Source of the DNA: Stenotrophomonas maltophilia
GTDB lineage: Bacteria; Pseudomonadota; Gammaproteobacteria; Xanthomonadales; Xanthomonadaceae
DNA length: 64,000 nucleotides
Reading direction: 5' to 3'
Assembly (NCBI RefSeq): GCF_039555535.1
Contig: NZ_CP154630.1
Location: 4,601,001 to 4,665,000 of the forward strand
The notes beneath the pieces were generated by a model. It was not told where the DNA came from and did no database searches. It saw only the letters and a list, made by a program, of their open reading frames with translations. The translations under genes were made by a program, and so were the position numbers. Of the stretch, positions 38,337 to 47,827 are shown one piece after another. Each line of letters begins with the position of its first letter. Position 1 is the stretch's first letter.

Positions 38337-39551
38337 ATGATCCGTGGCATTCCCCTCGCCCTGCTGGCCCTGACCCTCGGTGCCTTCGCCATCGGCACCA
38401 CCGAGTTCGTCATCGTCGGCCTGATTCCAACCATCGCCGCCGACCTGCAGGTCAGCCTGCCCTCGGCCGGCCTGCTGGTCTCGCTGTACGCGCTGGGCGT
38501 GGCGATCGGTGCGCCGGTGCTGACCGCGCTGACCGGCCGCGTGCCGCGCAAGACCCTGCTGGTGGCGCTGATGGTGCTGTTCACGCTCGGCAACGTCATC
38601 GCCTTCCTGGCGCCGGGCTACACCTCGCTGATCGCCGCGCGCATCCTCACCGGCCTGGCACATGGCGTGTTCTTCTCGATCGGCTCGATCATCGCCACTG
38701 CGGTGGTACCGAAGGAGAAGGCGGCCAGTGCCATCGCCATCATGTTCACCGGCCTGACCGTGGCACTGGTGACCGGCGTACCGCTGGGCACCTTCATCGG
38801 CCAGCACCTGGGCTGGCGCGCCACCTTCCTGGCCGTGGCCGGGCTCGGCGTGATCGCACTGCTGGGCGCGCTGCTGTTCGTGCCGCGCAGCGTGCCGCAG
38901 AGCGCGCCGTCCAGCTTCCGCCAGCAGATGGCCGTGCTGGCCCAGCCACGCCTGCTGCTGGTCTATGCGATGACCACGCTGGGTTATGGCGGCACCTTCC
39001 TGGCCTTCACCTACCTGGCGCCGATCCTGCAGGACGTCACCGGTTTCTCGGCCAACGCGGTCAGCCTGGTGTTGCTGGTGTACGGCGTGTCGGTGGCGAT
39101 CGGCAACCTGTGGGGCGGCCGCATGGCCGACCGCATGGGCCCGGTGCCCGCGCTGAAGCGCATCTTCGCCCTGCTGGCGGTCGTACTGTTCGTGCTCACC
39201 TTCACCGCCTACAACATCTGGCTGATGCTGCTGACGGTGCTGGCGCTGGGCGCGGCGGCATTCGGCAACGTGCCCGGCCTGCAGGTCTATGTGGTCAAGC
39301 AGGCGCAGCGCTATGCACCGCAGGCCACCGACGTGGCCTCGGGCTTGAACATTGCCGCCTTCAACATCGGCATCGCGCTGGGCGCCTCGCTGGGTGGCCT
39401 GGTGGTGGAGCACGTCGGCCTGATGCACACGCCGTGGCTCGGCGCGCTGGTGGTACTGGCCGCCTATGCGCTGACCGTGCTCAGCGGGCGCCTGGACCGT
39501 CGTGATGGCATCGATGATCGTGCCGACGGCATCGCCGTGGCCGCGCACTGA
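38337..39551 (+). CDS. MFS transporter (YdhP/AraJ-like, drug or sugar efflux type)
   Basis: 404 residues with 12 hydrophobic helices. The start LALLALTLGAFAIGTTEFVIVGLIPTIAADLQVS is the DHA1 family pattern (G-x-x-E-F near helix 1). The A-motif lies in TGRVPRKTLLVALM. The closest layout is E. coli YdhP. It precedes dkgB by 86 bases in the same direction and may export a compound related to the dkgB substrate, or a toxic aldehyde. Regulation is presumably by the divergent LysR. Confidence 0.88.
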   Translation: MIRGIPLALLALTLGAFAIGTTEFVIVGLIPTIAADLQVSLPSAGLLVSLYALGVAIGAPVLTALTGRVPRKTLLVALMVLFTLGNVIAFLAPGYTSLIAARILTGLAHGVFFSIGSIIATAVVPKEKAASAIAIMFTGLTVALVTGVPLGTFIGQHLGWRATFLAVAGLGVIALLGALLFVPRSVPQSAPSSFRQQMAVLAQPRLLLVYAMTTLGYGGTFLAFTYLAPILQDVTGFSANAVSLVLLVYGVSVAIGNLWGGRMADRMGPVPALKRIFALLAVVLFVLTFTAYNIWLMLLTVLALGAAAFGNVPGLQVYVVKQAQRYAPQATDVASGLNIAAFNIGIALGASLGGLVVEHVGLMHTPWLGALVVLAAYALTVLSGRLDRRDGIDDRADGIAVAAH

Positions 39552-39637
39552 TCCATGCAATGCAGCGTTGCCGGCATGCATACGGCACCTGTCCTACCCT
39601 CTTTCCCTAGCAACTCCCTCCCCCCTTGGAGCTTTCA

Positions 39638-40447
39638 ATGACTGTTCCCGCCTTTGGCCTTGGTACCTTCCGCCTGAAGGACCAGACCGTGATCGACTCG
39701 GTGCGCAATGCACTGGATGTCGGCTACCGCGCCGTCGATACCGCGCAGATCTATGGCAACGAAGCCGAAGTCGGCCAGGCCATCGCCGAGTCCGGCGTGC
39801 CGCGTGATGATCTGTACCTCACCACCAAGGTGTGGATCTCCGAGTTCAAGCACGATGCGCTGCTGGCCAGCCTGCGTACCAGCCTCGAAAAGCTGCGCAC
39901 CGACCGCGTCGACCTGGCGCTGATCCATTGGCCCTCGCCGAACGACAAGGTCGACGTGCCGATGGAGGAGTACCTGCCGGCGCTGGCCGAAGCCAAGGCG
40001 CAGGGGCTGACCAGGGCGATCGGTATCTCCAACTTCACCATCGCCCAGACCCGCAAGGCGATCGAGATCCTCGGCGCCGATGCGATCGCCACCAACCAGA
40101 TCGAGATCCATCCGTACCTGCAGAACCGCCTGCTGGTGAAGTTCCTGCAGGACAACGGCATCCACATCACCGCCTACATGAGCCTGGCCTATGGCGAGGT
40201 GATCAAGGACCCGGTGATCCAGGCCATTGCCGGCCGGCACCAGGCGACGCCCGCGCAGATCGCGCTGGCCTGGGCACTGCAGCAGGGCTTCTCGGTCATT
40301 CCGTCCTCGACCAAGCGCGAGAACCTGGCCAGCAACCTGGAAGCGGCCGCGATCCGCCTGACCGACGAAGACATGGCACAGATCGCCAAGCTGGATCGTG
40401 GGCACCGCCTGGCCAATCCGGAAGGCATTGCGCCAGCCTGGGATTGA
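39638..40447 (+). CDS. dkgB: 2,5-diketo-D-gluconate reductase B / methylglyoxal reductase
   Basis: 269 residues from ATG 39638, close throughout to E. coli DkgB ([69 protein letters not shown], and the C-terminus PEGIAPAWD). Catalytic Asp, Tyr, Lys and His are all present. It is an NADPH-dependent reducer of 2,5-diketogluconate and methylglyoxal. Same unit as the MFS gene. Confidence 0.93.
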   Translation: MTVPAFGLGTFRLKDQTVIDSVRNALDVGYRAVDTAQIYGNEAEVGQAIAESGVPRDDLYLTTKVWISEFKHDALLASLRTSLEKLRTDRVDLALIHWPSPNDKVDVPMEEYLPALAEAKAQGLTRAIGISNFTIAQTRKAIEILGADAIATNQIEIHPYLQNRLLVKFLQDNGIHITAYMSLAYGEVIKDPVIQAIAGRHQATPAQIALAWALQQGFSVIPSSTKRENLASNLEAAAIRLTDEDMAQIAKLDRGHRLANPEGIAPAWD

Positions 40448-40459
40448 GGCCCTGTTGTT

Positions 40460-40519
40460 GTAGAGCCGAGCCCACGCTCGGCTGCCGTATCCCTGGAGCC
40501 GAGCATGGCTCGGCTCTAC
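40460..40519. repeat. Inverted SMAG dimer touching the kinase stop codon
   Basis: Plus element 40460-40483 and minus element 40497-40519. The TAG stop of the kinase frame (40516-40518 on the minus strand) is part of the second element's GTAG. Confidence 0.85.
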
Positions 40520-42261
40520 TGAATGGATCCCCGGGACCCCACCTCATGCAGCATCCGCAGCACCTCGTGCACGTCCAACGGTTTGCACAGGAAGCCGGCA
40601 GCGCCCATTGAACGCGCCCTCTCGATGACCTGCAGACGCGTGTCCGCACTCATCACCAGGATGGGCGGATCTTCCGTTCTGGAGCCGATCGCTTCAAGTA
40701 CGTCCCAACCGCTGCAACCCGGCATATGAAGGTCCAGCAGCACCACGTCCGGCGCAAGCGAGGCCATCGCAGCCTGCGCATCGCGCCCGTCGTTCCGGCA
40801 ACTCAGCCGATGGCCCGCGCATTCCATCAACCGCTCGACCACCTGCCGGTTGGTCTCCACATCTTCGAACAGCAGGCAATGCAGGGATCGCACCGATCTC
40901 GAATGCGCCTTGAAAACCTCCTCAAGCGACGGTGACGATGCCTCGCCGATGATGGCGGGAGCAGTGAAGCGCCACGTGAACGAGGCACCGCCCCACGCAC
41001 TGCGACCCACCTCGATCGTCGCGCCCATGGCATCGGAAATCAGCCGCACGATGTAGAGCCCAAGCCCAACCCCCTGCTCGCAACGTGCATCCCCCTCGCT
41101 CACCTGCACAAACGGCGAGATGATCGATTCCTGATCGCTCTCGTCAATGCCGCGGCCGGAATCGGAGACGATGACACGCACCTGCCATTGCTCATCGACT
41201 CGGGTGCAATCAACACGCACTCGGGTTTCCCCACCCATCGCGCTGAACTTGATCCCGTTGCAGACGAGATTGCTGATCACCTGTTCGATGCGGCCCGCAT
41301 CGGCCAGCATCCACACCGCAGGATCGCACTCATCGACCATCAGCAACACGCCCTTCTATGCAGCGGCCGCTGCGCAGCTTTCCTGCATTGCATCGAGCGT
41401 GGCCGCCAACGAACAGGGCTGGGGACGAAGCCGCAGCTTTCCACCCTCGATACTCGCCACATCAAGGACATCGTCAATGCGATGCCGCAGCGCTCTCGCC
41501 TGACGGGCCACCATCGCAAGTGCGCCGCGCCGGGCCGCCGTGGCGGTCTCCATGTCCAGCAACTGGATGCCGTTGATGATGGCGTTCAGGGGAGTTCTCA
41601 GTTCGTGGCTCATCGTTCCCACGAACCGCCCCTGGGCCTCACGCGAGGCGACGGCACGCAGTGCGATATCGCGCATGGCAGCGACCATGGTGGCGACGAC
41701 GGCAGGCAGCAGGACAGTCAGCGCCAAGGCGTACGCCAGGTACGCCGGCCGCGAGGTCCAGTAACCCTCGGGCGCAGCCCACAGCAGGCCCAGCGTCGCC
41801 GCAGCGATGGCCGGAGCCATTGCCTTCCGCCCGTAGACCGTTGTCGCTGCGATCACGAGGAAAGGCAAGGTTGCATTGAGCGTCATCAGAAGAATGAAGG
41901 CCGCATCGACCTGCACGGTGACCATCATCAGGCTCAGAAGCAGGCCCGCCGCGTCGCGCCATGCCACACCGCGGTCCTTGTACAGATTCACCCACGCCGC
42001 CCATGCCACGGAAGCGAAAAGCAGCGCAATGGACGCGGGCAACACCCTCGCCGCATCGTTGGCCAGCACGGGTTGCGGTCCATCCATCCAGAGCCAGCAC
42101 CACAACACCGTCAGCGCCTGCAATACCACCCTGAACAGACTGGCCCTCGGCTCCTGCAGGCAGGACAGCAACAATGCGAGTCGATTCATCTCCAGTGAGC
42201 GGGCCGCCTGGAGCAGGGCGTCGGGGCCAGGCTCGAGCAGGCCAGAGCGGGCATTGGACAT
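40516..42261 (-). pseudogene. Hybrid sensor histidine kinase interrupted by an in-frame amber codon
   Basis: One frame of 582 codons runs from ATG 42261 to TAG 40516 but contains a TAG at 41356-41358 (codon 302). The first part has about six membrane helices (residues 45-195) and HisKA with the phosphorylated His219 in GTMSHELRTPLNAIINGIQLLD. The second part has HATPase_c (QVISNLVCNGIKF, SDSGRGIDESD, GVGLGLYIVRLI) and a receiver domain (VVLLDLHMPG, with Lys in CKPLD). The stop falls between HisKA and HATPase, in a position predicted to be Gln or Glu. A GTG at 41349 could restart translation. Without readthrough the kinase is inactive. It resembles RpfC in order, but the Hpt is separate. Confidence 0.8.
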
Positions 42262-42273
42262 GGCTGGATTCCT

Positions 42274-42666
42274 TCAGCTGCGAGGAACGATGGAACGTTG
42301 CAGAAGACGCTGCGCGGCGGCCGCCACCCTTTGGGAGCGCCGACGTATGTGCTCCACCGTCGCCCCCGATCGAACGCACTCACCCAGGTCATCGCAGGCT
42401 TTGGCGATCATCGGGCTGCCCAGCGCCGAGGTGATGCTCTTGAGCGCATGCAGGCGCGTCAGTTCCGCATCCGGATCGCCGCAAGGCGCACTCACATCCT
42501 CGCTCGTCCACCGCGAAATCGCTTCGTCCAATGCAGAGACAAAGCGCGGAAGCTCGCGTGGCGACATCGCTGCAATCATCCGCAGCATTGAATGCGGTCC
42601 GAGCTCTGGACCAACGCTCCCGGCCGCTGGGATTTCCGGTTCATCCATCCGTTCGGTTGTGTGCAT
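42274..42666 (-). CDS. Hpt-domain phosphotransfer protein
   Basis: 130 residues from ATG 42666, with GGAGG three bases before a CAG spacer; ATG 42648 is an alternative. The Hpt motif is LTRLHALKSITSALGSPMIAKACDDLGECV, where the His in HALKS is the phosphoacceptor (family form H-x-LKG). It is 12 bases upstream of the kinase start, so the two are co-transcribed. It should relay phosphate from the kinase's receiver to an unlinked response regulator. The kinase lesion would disconnect it. Confidence 0.72.
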   Translation of the reverse strand: MHTTERMDEPEIPAAGSVGPELGPHSMLRMIAAMSPRELPRFVSALDEAISRWTSEDVSAPCGDPDAELTRLHALKSITSALGSPMIAKACDDLGECVRSGATVEHIRRRSQRVAAAAQRLLQRSIVPRS

Positions 42667-42768
42667 CTGCCTCCGCCCCGTGTCGCATTCGACCTGTTGC
42701 CGCCGATCGCTCGCGGCCAGAAACGACTTAGTGCAAGGCCATTTGCGACAACCGATCCTCCGCAAGAA

Positions 42769-42936
42769 CTACTGCATCCGCTCGTGAATGAGCGCGGCCA
42801 ACCCGGGGAAATGCCTGGAAAGCACGTATCCCAGCGCTATTCCAAGCAATATTCCGGCAAGGATGACGCTCACTCTCAAGAAGGGTGACAGTCGTTTCAG
42901 ATCCATGGCATCCAGCATCCATGCAACGACGGCCAT
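42769..42936 (-). CDS. Small single-pass membrane protein (55 aa), divergent from the YdcF-like gene
   Basis: The longer frame to 43206 is antisense to the YdcF-like gene, so I use ATG 42936. Starts at 42918 or 42906 (MDLKRLSPFL) are equally possible. A single helix RVSVILAGILLGIALGYVLS is preceded by basic residues. It is 102 bases upstream of the Hpt gene on the same strand and may be in that operon. Function unknown. Confidence 0.5.
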   Translation of the reverse strand: MAVVAWMLDAMDLKRLSPFLRVSVILAGILLGIALGYVLSRHFPGLAALIHERMQ

Positions 42937-42975
42937 GCGCCATCGGAATCCATTCAGTCTTTCCTGAGGTGCACT

Positions 42976-43745
42976 GTGCTGGTGTTCATCCTTCTTCTTC
43001 TGCTGGCATGTGCTGCACTGATCGCCACACGCCGATTCCGCACCGCGGCACTCCTGTCGGTGCTGCCCTTCATGGCCTTGTCCAGTGCATCGGGCCCGAT
43101 CACGCAATGGATGCTCGACCGGGCCCAGGCCAGCCCTGCGTTCACGACACCTGCAGATCGGCCGAAGACAACGATCGTGCTGCTGGGCGGTGGCATCGAG
43201 CACCATCCCGAGGGCTCCAGCCCGGGACTGGCGGGGTACAGCCGATTGCTGGTTACGGCGCAGCGCTATCTGCTCTGCCAGCGGAAGTACGAGATCTGCA
43301 GGGTGATCGTGAGCGGAGGTGCCTCAAGAAACCGTAAGACCAGCGAGGCCTACGTCTACGCGCGCGAGCTGGCCCGTCTGGGTGTGCCGAGGGATCGCAT
43401 CGAGCAGGAGGACGCCAGCGCCAACACCTGGGAGAACGCCCGGAACAGCAGCGCGATGCTCCGCCACGATCCATCGCGCGTGGTGATCGTGACCTCGGGT
43501 CTTCGCGAAGCCTGCTTTATTTCCAGAATTTCGGCGTGATTGCCGAAGGCCTGCCCAGCGACCGACTACGCGCCACGCCCGGCTGGCTCCCCTCGACCTT
43601 CAACCTGCTGCTGGCCGAGGTGATGTTGCACGAACGTATCGGCGTGATTCGTTACCACGCCTACAACAGACTGGGGTGGAACGAACCGCCGATGCCACCG
43701 ATCCCCTTCAATCCACAGACAGCCACCCACGCATCGCCGCACTGA
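42976..43745 (+). pseudogene. YdcF-family (DUF218) membrane protein, frameshifted
   Basis: It starts with GTG 42976 (GAGGT upstream). Residues 1-45 form an N-terminal membrane helix pair; the DUF218 core shows TTIVLLGGGIEHHPEG, CRVIVSGGASRNRKTSEAY and RIEQEDASANTWENARNSS. The frame ends at TGA 43537 after VVIVTSGLREACF. The rest of the domain (RSLLYFQNFGVIAEGLPSDRLRATPGW, to TGA 43743-43745) continues in another frame. The join is at 43501-43507, where one base (modulo three) is missing before CGAAGC. DUF218 proteins are linked to envelope polysaccharide steps. The 3' end overlaps the convergent hydrolase by 38 bases. Confidence 0.8.
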
Positions 43746-44409
43746 CCTCGTCCGGCTTTTCCATCGGGGCCAGGTGACCGCAATCGGCCACCACCACCAG
43801 CTGCGAATGCGGCACCAACGCATGCATTTCCTCGCTCACTGCCAGCGGCGTGATGCGATCATTGGCACCACAGATGATCAACAGCGGATCACGGTAGCCG
43901 GCCAGCACGTCATGGCCGTCGCGGCGTTCCAGCGCGCTCTGGCGCAGGAACACCTCCGAACCCAGGCGGGCGGTCATGTCGCGCGCGCGCTGCACCAGCA
44001 CGTAATCGTCCAGCCGCGAGGCATCGATGTAGCTGCGCATCAGCGTATCGCCGAAGCCATGGAACCTGCCCGGCAGGCGTACGCTGGCGCGCTGGCTGCG
44101 GCGCTGCTCGGCGCGCTCCGGTGAGTCGGCGTGGATCGAGGTATCAACCAGCGCCAGCTGCAGTACGCGTTCCGGGGCGATGCGCAGGATCTGCTGGGCG
44201 ACGAAGCCACCCAGCGAGAAACCGGCCAGGGCGAAGCGCTCCGGTGCCTGTGCCAGCACATCCTCGGCCACTGCCTGCAGGGTCTCGCCACGGGTCTGGT
44301 CACCTACGGTGCAATCGGCGATGTCGGCCAGGTCGGCCAGCTGTGCGCGCCACAGCTCGGCGTCGTTGAGCAGGCCGGGCAGCAGCAACAGGGGAATACG
44401 TTCGGTCAT
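43708..44409 (-). CDS. Alpha/beta hydrolase
   Basis: 233 residues from ATG 44409. Nucleophile elbow LAGFSLGGFVAQQ (Ser), Asp in IICGANDRITP, His in VADCGHLAPMEKP. Short N-terminal lid-free layout (LLLLPGLLNDAELWRAQL) similar to BioH/MenH-like esterases. Substrate unknown. A frame extension to 44550 runs through SMAG repeats and is not used. Confidence 0.88.
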   Translation of the reverse strand: MTERIPLLLLPGLLNDAELWRAQLADLADIADCTVGDQTRGETLQAVAEDVLAQAPERFALAGFSLGGFVAQQILRIAPERVLQLALVDTSIHADSPERAEQRRSQRASVRLPGRFHGFGDTLMRSYIDASRLDDYVLVQRARDMTARLGSEVFLRQSALERRDGHDVLAGYRDPLLIICGANDRITPLAVSEEMHALVPHSQLVVVADCGHLAPMEKPDEVSAAMRGWLSVD

Positions 44410-44466
44410 GCGGGTATTGTCGCGCTGGTGCGGTGACAGAACCATGCCGCAACGGGCGATTGCGCT

Positions 44467-44523
44467 GTAGAGTCGAGCCATGCTCGACTGCTGCACGGCC
44501 AGTCGAGCATGGCTCGACTCTAC
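44467..44523. repeat. Inverted SMAG dimer
   Basis: GTAGAGTCGAGCCATGCTCGAC (44467-44490) and its mirror (44501-44523) lie between divergent hydrolase and ybjQ starts, so this dimer lies in a promoter region rather than a terminator region. Confidence 0.85.
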
Positions 44524-44548
44524 ATAAGGCAGCGACAAGGATGCGACC

Positions 44549-44929
44549 ATGGCAGACCCCTACAACAGCGGCAACCCGACGACCTCACTGGCACGTTTCG
44601 ACGATTCACTGGTCACCACCGCCTTCGAGCTTCCCGGCCACCGGGTCGTGCGCAACCTCGGCGTGGTACGCGGCATCACCGTGCGCTCGCGCTCGATCGT
44701 CGGCAATTTCCTCGGTGGCATCCAGACCCTGTTCGGCGGCAACATCACCATCTACACCGAACTGTGCGAACAGGCGCGCGAGGAAACCTACCGCGACATG
44801 GTCAAGCACGCGCGACAGTTGGGCGCCAACGCGATCATCGGCATGCGCTACGACGCCACCGATGTGATGACCGGGCTGACCGAGGTGCTGTGCTACGGCA
44901 CGGCCGTGGTGGTGGAGCCGGTGCGTTGA
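44549..44929 (+). CDS. ybjQ: YbjQ/UPF0145 family protein
   Basis: 126 residues: [45 protein letters not shown] is the family signature, followed by [32 protein letters not shown]. Members are pentameric and have been called heavy-metal-binding-like; the function is not settled. It is cytoplasmic and has no signal peptide. Single gene bracketed by SMAG dimers. Confidence 0.92.
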   Translation: MADPYNSGNPTTSLARFDDSLVTTAFELPGHRVVRNLGVVRGITVRSRSIVGNFLGGIQTLFGGNITIYTELCEQAREETYRDMVKHARQLGANAIIGMRYDATDVMTGLTEVLCYGTAVVVEPVR

Positions 44930-44933
44930 TGCT

Positions 44934-44993
44934 GTAGAGCCGAGCCCATGCTCGGCTCAGGCGCAAGACAGCCGAGCGTGGGCTCGGCTCTAC
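44934..44993. repeat. Inverted SMAG dimer supplying the next gene's stop
   Basis: Plus element 44934-44957 and minus element 44970-44993. The minus-strand TAG at 44990-44992 (stop of the acyl-CoA synthetase/GNAT gene) is the TAG of the second element's GTAG. Confidence 0.85.
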
Positions 44994-47710
44994 AGAGGGG
45001 TCTCAGGCACTTCGACCTGCTGCACCGGCAGGGTCACCATCATCACCGTCGGGTCGTCCGGGTCGAGCCTGGTCTTGAAGCCCAGGCTCTGGCACATCGC
45101 CAGCATGGTGCTGTTCTCGCGCAGCACCTGGCCCTCGACCACATCCAGGCCCAGCCACTTGGCGTACTCGATCATGATCGCCATCAGCCGCCAGCCGATG
45201 CCGTGGCCCTTCAGGTCCGAGCGGATCAGGATGCCGTACTCGCCGCGGTGGTAATCGGCATCGGCGTGCAGGCGTACCGCGCCGAGCATTTCGCCACTGC
45301 GCGGTTCGATCGCCACCAGTGCGATCGAGCGCGCATAGTCCAGCTGGGTCAGGCGCGCGATGAATTCGTGGCTGAAGTGCTTCACCGACTGGAAGAAGCG
45401 CAGGCGCAGGTCTTCGTCGCTGACCCGGGCGAAGAACGCACGGAACAGTGCATCGTCTTCCGGTCGCACCGGCCGCACGAACGCACGGCCGCCATCGGAC
45501 AGTTCGATGGTGCGCTCCCACTCCTTCGGATACGGGAATACCGAGAAGCGCGGATGGCCACGTCCCTTGTGCAGGATGCGCGACGGTGCCACCGCCACGC
45601 GTGCGTCGAGGGCAAGAATGCCCTTGCTGTCGACCAGCAGCGGATTGATGTCCAGCGTGCGCACTTCGGGAATGTCGGCGGCCAGCTGTGCCAGCTTAAC
45701 CAGTGCAAGGGCCAGCGCGCGCTCGTCGGCAGCCGGTACATCGCCGTAGGCCTTGAGGATGCGCGAGGCCCGGGTCTGTCCGATCAGTTCATGGGCCAGG
45801 CGCAGATCGAGTGGCGGCAACGCCAGCGCCTTGTCGTTGATTACTTCTACTGCAGTACCGCCACGACCGACCACGATCACCGGGCCGAACGTTGCGTCAT
45901 CGGCAATGCCGACAATCAGTTCACGCGCCTTCGGGCGAACAATGGTCGGCTGCACCAGCAGGCCATCGATGCGCGCGTCTGGTCGCAGCTGCCGCGCACG
46001 CGAGAGGATCGCGTTGGCCGCGCTCTGCACTGCCGGAAGCGTCGCAAGGTTCAGGCGCACGCCATCGACTTCCGACTTGTGCGGAATGTCCGGCGACAGA
46101 ATCTTCAGCGCCACGCTGGCACCACGCTCCAGCAGCGGCTGTGCCAGGTCCATCGCCTCGTGCGCATCGCGCGCGTGCATCACCGGCGCGGAGGGAATGC
46201 CGTAGGCCTTGAGCAATTCGTGGGTAGCCAACGGATCCAGCCACTGCTGGCCGTTGGCCAATGCCGCATCGACCAGCGCGCGTGCGGCCACCGCGTCGAC
46301 ACTGAAGTCCTGCGGCAGGCTGGGAGGTGTTTCCATCAGCGCGTTCTGCGCCTCGCGGTAGCGCACCAGATGCTGGAAGCCACGCACGGCTTCGGCCTCG
46401 GTCGGATAGGTCGGCACCCGTGCCGCGTTGAGCGTGGCGGTGGCCTGGTCGTCGTTGCCCAGCCACACCGCGAATACCGGCTTGTCGCGGTGATGGCGTG
46501 GGCGCAGGCCGAGCGTGCGGGTAAGTGCCTGTGCGGCGTCTGCGGATGAAGTGAATGCGGTCGGCACGTTGACCACCATCACCGCATCATTCTCGTTGTC
46601 GGCCAGCAGCGCATCGATGGCGGCGGCATAGCGCTCACCATCGGCGTCGACCACGATGTCGACCGGATTGCTGCGCGACCAGCCCTGCGGCAGCACGGCG
46701 TCGAGCTTTTCGACCGTGCTGTCGGACAGGTTGGCCAGCGTCCCACGCAATGCGACCAGCTGGTCCACGGCAAGGCGGCCGACACCGCCACCATTGCTGA
46801 GAATCGCCAGGCGACGACCGGGGAACGTCCCCAACCGCCCCAGCGATTCGGCGGCGGTGAACAGTTCGTCCAGCGCGCCCACGCGCAGCAGGCCGGCACG
46901 GTTGAACGCGGCGCCGTACACGTCGTCGGCGCGGGCCAGTGCCTGTACATGGGTATCACGACTGCCCGGCTGCACGCGTTCGGCGCGACCGGATTTCACC
47001 ACCACCACCGGCTTGGCACGCGCGGCGGCACGTGCGGCCGACATGAACTTGCGCGCATCCTTGATCTGCTCGACATAGAGCAGGATGGCGCGGGTGCGGT
47101 AGTCGGTGGCGAAGTAGTCGAGCAGGTCGCCGAAGTCGACGTCCATCGTGTCGCCCAGCGACACCACGGCGGAGAAACCCACCGAACGGGCCACGCCCCA
47201 CTCCACCAGCGCCGCGGCAATGGCGGAAGATTCGGAGATCAATGCGAGATCGCCGGCCTGCGGGAAATGCGCGGCGATGCTGGCATTGAGCCGCGCGTGC
47301 GGCGCGATCACGCCCAGGCAATGCGGGCCGAGGATGCGCAGGCCATGCTTGCGTGCCACCGCTTCCACCTGCGCCGACAGCGAGCCCGGGCCTTCACCCA
47401 GATGCGCGGTGAGGATGATCGCCGCCTGCACGCCGCGTTCGGCGGCGGTGCGCACCACCTGCGGCACGATCGCCGCCGGTGCGGTGATCACCACCAGGTC
47501 CGGCACCCAGTCCACGTCCTTCAGCCGCTTGACCGTGCGGATGCCATCGATCTCGGCATGCCGCGGGTTGATCCACGCCACCTTGCCGGGGAAGCCGGTG
47601 CCGCGCAGGTTGCGCATCACCGCGCGGCCAGCCGAGCGCTCGCGCGGGCTGCCGCCGATCACCGCGACCGACTGCGGACGGAACACGGACTGCAGGTGGT
47701 AGGTACTCAT
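44990..47710 (-). CDS. Acyl-CoA synthetase (ADP-forming) / GNAT acetyltransferase fusion (Pat/YfiQ-like)
   Basis: 906 residues. Domains: CoA-binding Rossmann fold (about 8-130, SVAVIGGSPRERSAGRAVMRNL), succinyl-CoA ligase-like domains (about 140-470, GPHCLGVIAP, SLGDTMDVDFGDLLDYF), ATP-grasp (about 480-710, with ERGASVALKILSPDIPHKSEVDGVRLN), and C-terminal GNAT (about 735-895, RVSDEDLRLRFF, LKGHGIGWRLM, EVGQ-like acetyl-CoA loop). E. coli Pat/YfiQ acetylates lysines on metabolic enzymes; the synthetase part is usually inactive in that group. The candidate active-site histidine segment (SGRAERVQPGSRDTHVQAL) is present. Monocistronic. Confidence 0.88.
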   Translation of the reverse strand: MSTYHLQSVFRPQSVAVIGGSPRERSAGRAVMRNLRGTGFPGKVAWINPRHAEIDGIRTVKRLKDVDWVPDLVVITAPAAIVPQVVRTAAERGVQAAIILTAHLGEGPGSLSAQVEAVARKHGLRILGPHCLGVIAPHARLNASIAAHFPQAGDLALISESSAIAAALVEWGVARSVGFSAVVSLGDTMDVDFGDLLDYFATDYRTRAILLYVEQIKDARKFMSAARAAARAKPVVVVKSGRAERVQPGSRDTHVQALARADDVYGAAFNRAGLLRVGALDELFTAAESLGRLGTFPGRRLAILSNGGGVGRLAVDQLVALRGTLANLSDSTVEKLDAVLPQGWSRSNPVDIVVDADGERYAAAIDALLADNENDAVMVVNVPTAFTSSADAAQALTRTLGLRPRHHRDKPVFAVWLGNDDQATATLNAARVPTYPTEAEAVRGFQHLVRYREAQNALMETPPSLPQDFSVDAVAARALVDAALANGQQWLDPLATHELLKAYGIPSAPVMHARDAHEAMDLAQPLLERGASVALKILSPDIPHKSEVDGVRLNLATLPAVQSAANAILSRARQLRPDARIDGLLVQPTIVRPKARELIVGIADDATFGPVIVVGRGGTAVEVINDKALALPPLDLRLAHELIGQTRASRILKAYGDVPAADERALALALVKLAQLAADIPEVRTLDINPLLVDSKGILALDARVAVAPSRILHKGRGHPRFSVFPYPKEWERTIELSDGGRAFVRPVRPEDDALFRAFFARVSDEDLRLRFFQSVKHFSHEFIARLTQLDYARSIALVAIEPRSGEMLGAVRLHADADYHRGEYGILIRSDLKGHGIGWRLMAIMIEYAKWLGLDVVEGQVLRENSTMLAMCQSLGFKTRLDPDDPTVMMVTLPVQQVEVPETPL

Positions 47711-47740
47711 GCGCCTACGGTAACCAAATTCCAGGGCGAT

Positions 47741-47779
47741 GGGGTCAGATCCCTTTCCTCAGGAAAGGGATCTGACCCC
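47741..47779. repeat. GGGGTCAGA-type palindrome, copy D
   Basis: GGGGTCAGATCCCTTTCC-tca-GGAAAGGGATCTGACCCC: the most perfect copy, a complete 18-bp stem. Confidence 0.9.
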
Positions 47780-47795
47780 CGCGTGACCGTGGCGC

Positions 47796-47819
47796 GTGCC
47801 CACCAAGGTGGGCACCTAC
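47796..47819 (-). repeat. SMAG palindrome before mgtE stop
   Basis: GTGCCCACC-aa-GGTGGGCAC with CTAC at its right end, so it is oriented on the minus strand. Nine bases from the mgtE stop. Confidence 0.8.
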
Positions 47820-47827
47820 CAGAGCAG

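Noticed and set aside
37329..39581. A 750-residue LysR fusion protein
   Set aside because: The extra N-terminus is antisense to the MFS gene. The LysR starts at 38231 with a normal HTH.
42769..43206. 145-residue minus-strand protein overlapping the YdcF-like gene
   Set aside because: Upstream half is antisense shadow; only the last 55 residues (one membrane helix) look plausible.
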